A stretch of 64,000 nt of DNA from the NCBI GenBank assembly GCA_034521495.1, contig JAXHMK010000010.1, forward strand, positions 372,001-436,000, written 5' to 3'. Below are positions 52,011 through 59,817 of the stretch, piece by piece. How positions within the stretch are numbered: the stretch's first letter is position 1; each line of letters starts with the position of its first letter. The position numbers and the translations under genes are program-made. The notes under the pieces are model-generated. The model worked only from the letters and a program-made list of their open reading frames with translations. It did no database searches and was not told where the DNA came from. This DNA is from Balneolaceae bacterium. GTDB taxonomy: Bacteria; Bacteroidota; Rhodothermia; Balneolales; Balneolaceae.

Positions 52011-52436
52011 ATGGATATGAAGCCTACGCCAGAAGTCTTAAAATCAGTTATTAAGAAAGGTAAGAACGAGCTTAACCGGGATAATTTAGGCCTGTTGATG
52101 TCCAGTTTTTCTGCCGGGCTGGATATTGGTTTCGGCCCGTTACTGTTGGGGTGTTCCTGACTCTGTCGGCAAGTGGCTTCGGAGATTTAACTTCAGAAAT
52201 TCTGCTTGCAAACGCGTATTCTGTTGGTTTTATCTTAGTTATATTGGGTCATTCCGAGCTTTTTACTGAGCATACGACTCTTGCAGTAATGCCGGTAATT
52301 GACGGTCAGGCGTCTGTTAAAACAGCTATTAAAGCTCTGGGGCATTGTATACGTCGGAAAGTTCTTTTACAAACAAAATAACTCCTTTAATTTGACGGCA
52401 TTTGCGGCAGTTTGTCTTTTGATCTACAACCCGGCA
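52011..52436 (+). pseudogene. Formate/nitrite transporter family protein, decayed
   Basis: The ATG at 52,011 opens MDMKPTPEVLKSVIKKGKNELNRDNLGLLMSSFSAGLDIGFGPLLLG, then a shift at the GGGG run near 52,150 (one G missing), then VFLTLSASGFGDLTSEILLANAYSVGFILVILGHSELFTEHTTLAVMPVIDG, then a second shift near 52,340 after which WGIVYVGKF is read. The protein breaks off about half-way through the usual 270 residues. SAGLDIGFG and LGxSELFTEHT are clear FNT signatures. It is very unlikely to work. Confidence 0.85.
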
Positions 52437-53027
52437 TAACTGTTTGAAATCGGATTTCAGCTTCCATTTTCAGTTGTTCTAAACTCTAATCATTTTGTTG
52501 ATCCTGCAGGTAATTCATAAAACACCCCGATATTGGCTTCAAATTGACCGGTATGGAAAGCCGTTAATAGTAACCGGCAATAGACATGCCATGCTTTCTA
52601 TCCATACTCAACTCACTCGTCAGCCCGCGGATGCAGCGTGCAGACGAGTCTCTATGTAGCTCGGGTCGCCTGACCCGAGAGGATGATGAGCTGGTTGACG
52701 AACAGAAACAGAAATAGGTACGCCGTTAGTTGAAATAGAGAAAACAGTCTGAACTTCAGAAATGATACAGGAAATGACTCACCCGCGGGTCAGCGCCGCC
52801 GTGGTACGGATTCCGCTGGTCGAGGAAGGGACCATTGATGTGAAAAGAGGGTGTGTTTGCGTTCGAGTTTACCCAACAAAACTACGGAGCCATAGGTGCT
52901 ATCCCCTTAGGCAGAAAAATCAACGGATACGTCTGTATTTCTTCGACTAAAAGCAGTATAATTGATATTTATGTTAGAAGTAATTTTAGCACAGTATTTT
53001 GGACGTATACTTTAAGCTAATCAAATC
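52437..53027. other. Gene-poor stretch before the cbb3 operon
   Basis: No intact gene. A hairpin CTCGGGTC-GCCT-GACCCGAG lies at 52,660-52,679. At about 52,855-52,960 a plus-strand frame without start reads FAFEFTQQNYGAIGAIPLGRKINGYVC, a scrap of an unidentified protein. The last 60 bases should hold the promoter of the oxidase operon. Confidence 0.4.
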
Positions 53028-53243
53028 ATGGATTTTGGTTCAGGAACGGTAACTGTTTTTTCTATATCAGTGCTCATGGTAACTGTTGCAGTGGCTATAC
53101 TGATATTTACAATCAAAAAAGGATTTATAAAAGAGCTCAAGAAAGATGCTATGATCCCTTTTGAAGAAGATGAGCCGGTTGGGGAACCCACTGATCAGAT
53201 GTTTGATGATAAAACTGAAGAATCCGACAAAGAGGATACATGA
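53028..53243 (+). CDS. Small membrane protein, probably CcoS-like cbb3 oxidase maturation factor
   Basis: A 71-residue protein with one N-terminal membrane segment (VFSISVLMVTVAVAILIFTIK) and an acidic tail (KKGFIKELKKDAMIPFEEDEP...). The pattern G-F-x-x-L-x-x-x-A, then a hydrophobic pair and an acidic cluster after one helix, is that of CcoS, which helps copper or heme insertion into cbb3 oxidase; sequence identity to classical CcoS is low. It overlaps the start of ccoN by four bases, which ties it to the oxidase. Confidence 0.6.
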   Translation: MDFGSGTVTVFSISVLMVTVAVAILIFTIKKGFIKELKKDAMIPFEEDEPVGEPTDQMFDDKTEESDKEDT

Positions 53244-54649
53244 AAAAAAAGAACTTTAAGAGCGCTGCTGAATGGCGAAATTATGTAGACCGGGATTCAA
53301 GTAAAGTGCTGCTATCTTTTTTTACCTCTGGAGTGATTTGGTTATTGGTGGGCTCAACACTAGCCATTTTAGCATCTTTTAAAATGCATATGCCAAATTT
53401 TTTAGGGGATATATCGTGGCTAACTTTTGGCAGAGTGCGCCCACTTCACCTTAATACGATGGTATATGGGTGGGCCTCTATGACAGGAGCCGGTGTAGCG
53501 CTATGGTTACTTACGAGAACACTTCGTGTAGTTATTCCCCAAAAATGGGTTATTCTTACCGGTTTAGCTCTTTGGAATATTGGCCTTACGATTGGGTCTT
53601 TTCAAATTTTAGGAGGTTATTCAAGAGGCTTGGAATGGCTGGAGATCCCTTTTTCTTCAGCTATGCTTATAGTCGCTGGCTTATTGCCTTTATTTGCTGC
53701 TACTTTGACGATGCTTGTATGCAGAGCCACAAAAAAACTTTATATATCAGTCTATTATATCATTGCAGGGTTTATATGGATTTTAGCTCTGCTTATTATC
53801 GCTTACATACCCGAGTATGATACGACTGTACAAGGCGGTATGAATTGGTGGTATGCACACAATGCGCTTGGGCTTTGGTTTACACCAATTTGTCTTGCGG
53901 CAGCGTATTATCTAATACCAAAAGTTACCGGCAGGCCAATATATAGCTACTCATTAAGTTTGTTGGGATTTTGGACACTGGCCCTGTTTTACAACTGGAA
54001 TGGGTTTCACCATCTTATTGGCGGACCTGTGCCAACGTGGGCAACAACTATTTCAATTGCCGCAAGTGCCATGATGATCATTCCCGTTGTAACAGTTGCA
54101 GTAAACCATCACTTGACGGTGGTGGGGGTTTTTAAGCGTGTTGTAAATTCTCCCACACTCCGCTTTGTCGTATTTGGAGCCATGAGCTATACGTTTGTGA
54201 GTCTTCAGGGAAGTCTTCAAGCTTTGCGAAATGTCAATGAGGTCATTCATTTCACTCATTATGTGATAGCACATGCTCATATAGGTATGTACGCATTTGT
54301 GACGATGGTGCTTTTTGGTTCTATGTACTATATCATGCCAAGAATCACAGGAAACGAGTGGGTGTCTACAAGCCGGATTAAATGGCATTTTTGGCTTAGC
54401 GCAATTGGAATTATACTCTATATAGTAGCTTTACAGATTGGTGGGATATGGCAGGGATTTTTGATGAACAATCCGGATATACCTTTTTTGGATATAGTCG
54501 AAAAAATGAAGCCCTTTCTGCAATCACGCTCTATCGCTGCCATATTGTTGACAACAGGGCACCTTGTATTTGCATACTCTTACTTCAAAATACTGAAGAA
54601 AGAGACTAAAGGAAGCTCTAAAAATTTAACCACAGACCTAAGCGACTGA
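53240..54649 (+). CDS. ccoN: cbb3-type cytochrome c oxidase subunit I
   Basis: A 469-residue catalytic subunit of the high-affinity terminal oxidase. Heme and copper ligands are visible: His70 (PLHLNTMVYGW), His207 (WWYAHNALGLW), His257-His258 (NGFHHLIGGP), and His345 and His347 (HYVIAHAHIGMY). Twelve transmembrane helices fit the family. It is the second gene of an operon CcoS-like, ccoN, ccoO, ccoP, ATPase, SafE-like, with spacings of -4, 4, 4 and 4 bases. The enzyme reduces O2 to water in the inner membrane under low oxygen. Confidence 0.95.
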   Translation: MKKKNFKSAAEWRNYVDRDSSKVLLSFFTSGVIWLLVGSTLAILASFKMHMPNFLGDISWLTFGRVRPLHLNTMVYGWASMTGAGVALWLLTRTLRVVIPQKWVILTGLALWNIGLTIGSFQILGGYSRGLEWLEIPFSSAMLIVAGLLPLFAATLTMLVCRATKKLYISVYYIIAGFIWILALLIIAYIPEYDTTVQGGMNWWYAHNALGLWFTPICLAAAYYLIPKVTGRPIYSYSLSLLGFWTLALFYNWNGFHHLIGGPVPTWATTISIAASAMMIIPVVTVAVNHHLTVVGVFKRVVNSPTLRFVVFGAMSYTFVSLQGSLQALRNVNEVIHFTHYVIAHAHIGMYAFVTMVLFGSMYYIMPRITGNEWVSTSRIKWHFWLSAIGIILYIVALQIGGIWQGFLMNNPDIPFLDIVEKMKPFLQSRSIAAILLTTGHLVFAYSYFKILKKETKGSSKNLTTDLSD

Positions 54650-54653
54650 TATT

Positions 54654-55223
54654 ATGAGAGACAATTTACTACTGGTTTTTGGAGCTGCTGCACTAGTTAT
54701 TTCGTCTATGCTGGGTCTGGTGTTTATACCAAAAATGCTGGCAGAAAAAGAAATTACTGCTGAACAATATGTTAGACCTAACATTAAAAACGGACACAGT
54801 ATTTACGTCAGAGAAGGATGCGTATATTGCCATACACAGCAGGTGAGGCCGAAAGGATTTGGCGCAGACTTTGAACGTGGCTGGGGAAATGCTTCACTTC
54901 CGGAAGACTATGACGGACTTACCCCTCATGTGTTAGGTACAATGAGAACCGGCCCGGATCTTGCAAACATTGGAAAAAGACAGCCCAGCAGAGACTGGCA
55001 TTATTCTCATTTATATGCACCGGAATCGGTGTCACCGGGTTCAATAATGCCGCCTTTTACATGGCTTTTTGAAGTAATTGACGAAAATAAAAGCACGAAC
55101 AAACGAGTGGTAAATTTGCCCGGTGATTTTGCTATTGAAGGTAAAAAGGTTGTGCCAACAGAAGAGGCCGAGCACCTTGTAGATTATCTTCTTTCATTAG
55201 ATCAGGAGAGAACAGAAGAGTAA
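54654..55223 (+). CDS. ccoO: cbb3-type cytochrome c oxidase subunit II
   Basis: A 189-residue membrane-anchored monoheme cytochrome c. An N-terminal helix (LLLVFGAAALVISSMLGLVFIP) is followed by the heme site EGCVYCHTQQVRPKGFGAD and the distal RTGPDLANIGKRQPSRDWHYSHLYAPESVSPGSIMPPF, whose methionine is the likely axial ligand. All are hallmarks of CcoO. It starts four bases after ccoN. It passes electrons from the CcoP-type cytochrome to CcoN. Confidence 0.96.
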   Translation: MRDNLLLVFGAAALVISSMLGLVFIPKMLAEKEITAEQYVRPNIKNGHSIYVREGCVYCHTQQVRPKGFGADFERGWGNASLPEDYDGLTPHVLGTMRTGPDLANIGKRQPSRDWHYSHLYAPESVSPGSIMPPFTWLFEVIDENKSTNKRVVNLPGDFAIEGKKVVPTEEAEHLVDYLLSLDQERTEE

Positions 55224-55227
55224 TATT

Positions 55228-55893
55228 ATGGCGAAAGAGGAAAAAGATAGCAGAGAAGGATTCGATGATAGAGAACAAAATAATCCTGATGACATTTTTG
55301 ATATCCATCAGGCTGTACTACGGGAAAGAGCGCTGCCTGAAGAGGGGAATGAATCAGGTCCCTGGTGGTTATATGCAATAATATTGGTGACTTTTGCTTT
55401 TGGGTTTTTCTACATCGGATTCTACTTTGGAGAGTTTAGCTACCAGCCGCACCAGTTATTTATTTCGCAGGCGGAAGATGATGTTCAGGCTGAGCCGGTG
55501 GAGTTGACTCAAATGGAGCTTGGAGAAAATATTTATGGAAGAGTATGCTCAACCTGCCATCAGTCGAATGGTGAGGGTGTTGAAGGCGTTTTTCCGACAC
55601 TTGCCGGCACGGATTACGTGAACGGAAGTGTAAGCCGTTTAACCGGACTTATTGTTCATGGTTTATATGGGGAAATAGAAATAAATGGGGTCGCTTATAA
55701 TGGCAACATGCCGGCCTGGGGTGAGCAAATTTCAGATGAAGAAATAGCTGCAGTAATGACATATGTAAGAAATTCATTTGGTAATAACAGCTCTGATGTT
55801 CCGGTAGACAGTATCAAAAGCTACCGCGAATCATATGGAGAAAGATCATCTCAGTGGGAAGTCAGTGAGCTAAACGATACATTTCTAAATTAG
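55228..55893 (+). CDS. ccoP: cbb3 oxidase cytochrome c subunit (CcoP-like, single heme)
   Basis: A 221-residue protein: N-terminal soluble part with DDREQNNPDDIFDIHQAVLRERALPEEG, one transmembrane helix (PWWLYAIILVTFAFGFFYIGFYFG) and one cytochrome c domain with VCSTCHQSNGEG and the methionine ligand in GNMPAWGEQISDEEIAAVMTYVRN. Classical CcoP has two CxxCH sites; only one is present, so this is a shortened, monoheme form. It ends with a 30-residue unique tail. The P-type ATPase start follows after four bases. Confidence 0.9.
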   Translation: MAKEEKDSREGFDDREQNNPDDIFDIHQAVLRERALPEEGNESGPWWLYAIILVTFAFGFFYIGFYFGEFSYQPHQLFISQAEDDVQAEPVELTQMELGENIYGRVCSTCHQSNGEGVEGVFPTLAGTDYVNGSVSRLTGLIVHGLYGEIEINGVAYNGNMPAWGEQISDEEIAAVMTYVRNSFGNNSSDVPVDSIKSYRESYGERSSQWEVSELNDTFLN

Positions 55894-55897
55894 TGCC

Positions 55898-57940
55898 TTG
55901 GCTGATACAGCTTCAAAGATCACTCCATGTGACCATTGTGGATTACCTGCAAGACAATCACCTGAAAATAACGCACTGAATTTTTGCTGCCACGGTTGTT
56001 CAATGGCTCACCGGCTTCAGATCGGGGATGATAGCCAGTTTTACATACCGGAAGGATTGTTGATCAGATGGATAATAGCCGCCGTTCTTGGTATGCTGCT
56101 CCTGTTTGTGAGTTTAACACTCCACATAGACGCTGATACTCCTAAATTCTTTGTCTGGTTTTCTCTTGCCCTCAATTCGCTGATCTTAGTTTTACTTGGT
56201 AAAGAAGTGTTTTGGGTTACGGCTGACGAATTCAAATCTAAGCGCTTTAGTCTGGGATCGTTAATCTTCATCGGTGTTTTTTCATCCTACGTGCTTTCTA
56301 TTATTAACATCTTGCGAGGGACTCAGACAGCCACCTATTTCGAAACCTCCGGGATGATCCTCGTTTTCTACATTGGAAGCCTGTTGATCGATATCTACCT
56401 GAAGAATAAAATTGGAGCTTACAGCAAAAAATGGGAGCCTGGAACTCCAACTGTGATCTTTAAGAATAATGACGGTGTCTGGGAAAGAGTGAGTTCTGAA
56501 CAACTTGCGGAAGGTGATGAGATAAAAACCGAAGCAGAAAAGGTTATCCCTGCTGATGGAATTCTAAGATCTACCCATGGATATGTCAGAGAAGCTCATT
56601 TAACCGGTGAGCCTACGGCAATTCTAAAGAATAAAGGTGACAAAATTAAGGCCGGATCAATAGCATTGGATGGAAATTTAGAGATTGAACTCACCTCCTC
56701 ATTTTCAAGATCATCTCTATCACACTACCTTGAACAATTTGAGTGGGAGAAGAAGGAATTATCGACGTATGAAAATATCTCAAGCCGCGCGGCAAGCATC
56801 CTGCTGGGTACGGTGGTGATTCTTTCAGCAGCGACTTTGGCATATTATCTATGGACAGGAGAAACGGGGCCGGCAATTAACAACTTTTTATCCGTTTTAA
56901 TCATCGGTTGTCCGTGCGCTTTTGCCATAGCAACACCGGCGGCTATATGGATTACCCATAAAAGTCTGCACGATCAGGGTATACTTCTCAGAACAGGGTC
57001 GCATGCAATTGAGGAACTGGCCCGGGTTACGCATATTATCTTTGATAAAACCGGCACCGTAACAGGGGCTGCAAATGTACAGAATGTAGAGATTATTGAT
57101 AGATCACAGCACAGTGAAATCACGTTGTTAATGCTTTTGGCTGGGATTGAAGCTATTGACGAACATCCCATTGCTGAAGCGGTTAGAGAATATGGTAGAA
57201 GCAATAATATTGACCCGATGAGAATATCAAATCTCGAAAAAATTTCGGGGCTTGGCATCAAAGGGGTATGGTCAGATGAAAACAATCAAGACCATGAAAT
57301 AGCCCTTTTAAACCGGGCCCATCCCGAAGCTGATACTTTAGGTGAAAACACGTTTGGCTTGTTCGTAGACAAGGTGATGGTGTTAAAAGTGGATATCTAT
57401 CATCCTTTAAAAAATGACGCTAAAGTCCTGCTCCAGAATCTTTCAGAAAAAGGGTACGACGTATCTGTTATATCTGGTGATCCTGCGCCTCAGGATGAAA
57501 TCTTGTCTGATAAATGGACATATATTGGAAATATGAGTCCGCAAGAAAAAGCAGGGTATGTAGAGAAAAAGAAGAAAGGAAATGGCAGAGTGCTTTTTAT
57601 CGGTGACGGCTTGAATGACCTGTTGGCAATGGCGAAGGCTGACAGCACAATCGCGATGTTCGAAGGATCGGATAAAAATAAGGTAGAGGCAGATATGGTC
57701 TTTTATAATCCTGATATTAAGCAACTGGATGACATGATATATCAGGCAAAGCAGACTAAAAAGACCATTTATCAAAACTTTTTTTGGGCTTTGATATATA
57801 ATGTCGTTGGCTTACCACTGGCTGCTGTCGGTTTTTTATCTCCCTTGATCTCAATTGCGGCCATGATACTATCCTCAATTTTTGTGACAGCAAACTCTCT
57901 GCGATTGAAGCGATTTAATAAGGCGGTATATGATCATTGA
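55898..57940 (+). CDS. Heavy-metal P1B-type ATPase (CcoI/FixI-like copper transporter)
   Basis: A 680-residue ATPase starting at TTG 55,898 (no ATG in frame nearby). N-terminal cysteine clusters CDHCG (11-14) and FCCHGC (30-34) resemble FixI. Then come eight helices, the actuator TGEP (236-239), ion-binding CPC (338-340), phosphorylated Asp383 in DKTGTVTG, the HP motif in DEHPIAEA and GDGLND. This branch exports copper for assembly of cbb3 oxidase rather than for resistance, which fits its place between ccoP and a SafE-like gene. It overlaps the next gene by 11 bases. Confidence 0.92.
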   Translation: MADTASKITPCDHCGLPARQSPENNALNFCCHGCSMAHRLQIGDDSQFYIPEGLLIRWIIAAVLGMLLLFVSLTLHIDADTPKFFVWFSLALNSLILVLLGKEVFWVTADEFKSKRFSLGSLIFIGVFSSYVLSIINILRGTQTATYFETSGMILVFYIGSLLIDIYLKNKIGAYSKKWEPGTPTVIFKNNDGVWERVSSEQLAEGDEIKTEAEKVIPADGILRSTHGYVREAHLTGEPTAILKNKGDKIKAGSIALDGNLEIELTSSFSRSSLSHYLEQFEWEKKELSTYENISSRAASILLGTVVILSAATLAYYLWTGETGPAINNFLSVLIIGCPCAFAIATPAAIWITHKSLHDQGILLRTGSHAIEELARVTHIIFDKTGTVTGAANVQNVEIIDRSQHSEITLLMLLAGIEAIDEHPIAEAVREYGRSNNIDPMRISNLEKISGLGIKGVWSDENNQDHEIALLNRAHPEADTLGENTFGLFVDKVMVLKVDIYHPLKNDAKVLLQNLSEKGYDVSVISGDPAPQDEILSDKWTYIGNMSPQEKAGYVEKKKKGNGRVLFIGDGLNDLLAMAKADSTIAMFEGSDKNKVEADMVFYNPDIKQLDDMIYQAKQTKKTIYQNFFWALIYNVVGLPLAAVGFLSPLISIAAMILSSIFVTANSLRLKRFNKAVYDH

Positions 57941-58574
57941 ATGGCTGATCGGCGGACTGTTATTTGGCTTTTTGGGCAGTGTGCACTGCGTAGGCATGTG
58001 CGGTCCCATTGCACTTGCACTTCCTGTTAGTGCTGTGCAGGGATTGAAAAAATACGCGGGTATCTTTCTTTATAATTTGGGAAGAACTGTCGTCTATGTA
58101 CTGCTGGGAAGTGTAGTTGGCTTTTTTGGGAAACTGGCAGGGCTGGTCGGCTTTCAAAAATATTTGTCTGTGTTGACAGGCGTACTGATTATTGCTTCAG
58201 TAGTGATTCCAAAGGTCAGAAATAAGTTAAACAGCTGGCAGGCAATTCCCTCCAACCGTATGGGAGTCATTACCAAGCCCTTCAAAAAGTTTATGAAAAT
58301 GAATTCAATTTCAGCATTGTTTGCTGTTGGGTTGCTTAATGGCCTGCTACCATGCGGTTTTGTTTATATGGCAATTGCAGCCGCACTGAATACGGGCAGT
58401 ACCGTTTCCAGTATGATTTTTATGGCCGGTTTTGGGTTTGGGACCATGCCGGCAATGATAGCCGTTGCTATAAGTCCTGGTTTTCTAAGCCTGGAGGTGC
58501 GTAGAAGGATACAGAAATTTTTGCCATGGGCCACGCTGGCGCTTGGATTGATCCTCATCTTTCGTGGGCTTTAA
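57930..58574 (+). CDS. Sulfite exporter TauE/SafE-like protein of cbb3 operon (CcoH-associated, DsbD-like)
   Basis: A 214-residue six-helix membrane protein with two cysteine-containing motifs, GSVHCVGMCGPIALALP and GLLPCGFVYMAIAAALN, features of the SafE/DsbD-like transporters found in cbb3 assembly operons. It probably takes part in copper delivery or thiol transfer for the oxidase; that is inferred from position. Its start overlaps the ATPase gene, and its last codons (RGL-stop) mark the exact border where a duplicated TauE segment begins. Confidence 0.85.
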   Translation: MIIEWLIGGLLFGFLGSVHCVGMCGPIALALPVSAVQGLKKYAGIFLYNLGRTVVYVLLGSVVGFFGKLAGLVGFQKYLSVLTGVLIIASVVIPKVRNKLNSWQAIPSNRMGVITKPFKKFMKMNSISALFAVGLLNGLLPCGFVYMAIAAALNTGSTVSSMIFMAGFGFGTMPAMIAVAISPGFLSLEVRRRIQKFLPWATLALGLILIFRGL

Positions 58575-58972
58575 GATTACCTGAACCTCAAAAAATGATG
58601 TCTTTAAAGAAACGAAGTGTGATTGGTTTTTTCGTGGGGTCATTTGCCGGCTTTACGGGAGGAATGTTAGGTCTTGGCGGCGGTTTTATCGTGGCGCCAA
58701 TTCTGATGATGATGGGCTATAAAACCAAGGAAGCCGCAGCCACCACAGCCATGGTAGTCACATTTTCCTCGGCATCGGGCTATCTGGGCCACACAGCCAG
58801 TGGTGAAATGAATTGGGAGCTGACTGTAATTGTGGTTATTGCCGTAATTATTGGATCACAACTGGGAGGGCGGTATATGACCCAAAAAGCTAAATCAAAA
58901 CATGTGAAGGTAGCTTATGCGGTTGTATTACTGTTGATTGCTTCCAAAATGTTATACGAAGTAATTGCATAA
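58526..58972 (+). pseudogene. Sulfite exporter TauE/SafE family protein, 5'-truncated duplicate (copy 2)
   Basis: The C-terminal half of the TauE protein at 49,777-50,528. Similarity starts at 58,563 (GGGCTT-AAGATTACCTGA) and runs to about 58,985, giving LPEPQKMMSLKKRSVIGFFVGSFAGFTGG and the second GLGGG repeat. It lacks the first four helices and its frame, opened by an ATG inside the preceding gene, encodes 20 unrelated residues first. It is probably non-functional unless half-size proteins dimerise. Confidence 0.85.
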
Positions 58973-58985
58973 TGGTAACTTGAAT

Positions 58986-59322
58986 CCTGCAATCTTATCT
59001 CAACAAATGACATTGAGAAACCTCGGTATTTGATAAATAAAGAGTGCAGAAATATTTTTAATGTGAGTTAGTAAATCGGATTCTCGAAGGTAGCAACCAA
59101 TGCCATTTTTATTCGTCAGAGACTGTGGGCAATATGTGGACTGGCGCATTGTGACTCAGGGGTCAACATCATCAGACTGTGGGGGTAGTTTGAATCAGAA
59201 TGAGGGGTCAGTATCACCGGAATATCCATTATTTACAACTCCTTTCAATTTCTGTGACGAACAAACTAACTTGTTGGCAAATTCGCCAATTATTTCTATA
59301 TTTCGTCAAATAACGAAATGAT
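58986..59322. other. Intergenic stretch upstream of the arsR-type gene
   Basis: No credible gene. The first few bases are the end of the duplicated segment. The right end contains the promoter and operator of the ArsR gene. A plus-strand frame at 59,100-59,321 has no protein-like pattern. Confidence 0.45.
59300..59319. promoter_or_regulatory. ArsR-type operator, overlapping the arsR start region
   Basis: ATTTCG and CGAAAT separated by eight bases; arms extend to ATTTCGT (59,300-59,306) and ACGAAAT (59,313-59,319). It ends three bases before the ATG, where a bound repressor would block transcription. The same ATTTCG-N8-CGAAAT pattern recurs at 59,687-59,706. Confidence 0.7.
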
Positions 59323-59670
59323 ATGGATCGAAACCTGGAAAAATCTTTTAAAGCACTCGCGGATTCTAACCGTCTTCGCATTCTCAAAATATTACAACAG
59401 AAATCATTATGTGTCTGCGAAATGACTGAAATTTTAGGTCTTGCTACCTCTACTGTTTCTAAACATTTATCCATCCTGCGGGAAGCTGGTTTTATCACGA
59501 ATCATAAAGATGGCAGGTGGGTAAATTATAAGATTACCGAGGAGTCATCGAATTATTATTCCCGCCCACTTCTTGACATTCTAAAACCGTGGCTGACAGA
59601 AGATTCTAAGATTGATGTGAATATTGATGAAGTTGAAAAAGTTGATCGCGAGAAAATAACGCAGGGATGA
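59323..59670 (+). CDS. ArsR family metalloregulatory transcriptional repressor
   Basis: A 115-residue winged-helix protein: LEKSFKALADSNRLRILKILQQKSLCVCEMTEILGLATSTVSKHLSILREAGFITNHKDGRWVNYKI. The CVCE motif after helix 3 is the thiol site of many ArsR/SmtB sensors (Cys29-region in this numbering about residues 30-33). It typically represses its own operon until metal or metalloid binds. A palindromic operator overlaps its start, and an identical-format site precedes the downstream universal-stress/efflux genes, which marks those as its targets. Inducer unknown. Confidence 0.92.
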   Translation: MDRNLEKSFKALADSNRLRILKILQQKSLCVCEMTEILGLATSTVSKHLSILREAGFITNHKDGRWVNYKITEESSNYYSRPLLDILKPWLTEDSKIDVNIDEVEKVDREKITQG

Positions 59671-59686
59671 AAATATTTTAAATTAT

Positions 59687-59706
59687 ATTTCGATATTTAA
59701 CGAAAT
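59687..59706. promoter_or_regulatory. Second ArsR-type operator, upstream of the efflux operon
   Basis: ATTTCG (59,687-59,692), an eight-base spacer and CGAAAT (59,701-59,706), the same arms and spacing as the site before the arsR gene. It lies 112 bases before the ATG of the universal stress protein. The same repressor is therefore likely to act at both. Confidence 0.65.
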
Positions 59707-59806
59707 AACTAAATAATAAATGATTTAAGTGCATAAGCTGATCTTGTTGGCTTCAATACTTGTTAATCGGCAATTAGCATGAGGCTTACCAATTAGCAGT
59801 TTTTAA

Positions 59807-59812
59807 AAGGAG
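59807..59812 (+). promoter_or_regulatory. Strong Shine-Dalgarno site of the universal stress protein gene
   Basis: AAGGAG lies five bases before the ATG at 59,818. It is one of the clearest ribosome-binding sites in the window and fixes the start; most other genes here have weak or no such element. Confidence 0.6.
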
Positions 59813-59817
59813 AATAT

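Noticed and set aside
52762-52950. Plus-strand open frame of 62 codons
   Set aside because: It has an atypical composition, no ribosome-binding site and no similarity; another frame over part of the region looks more protein-like but lacks a start.
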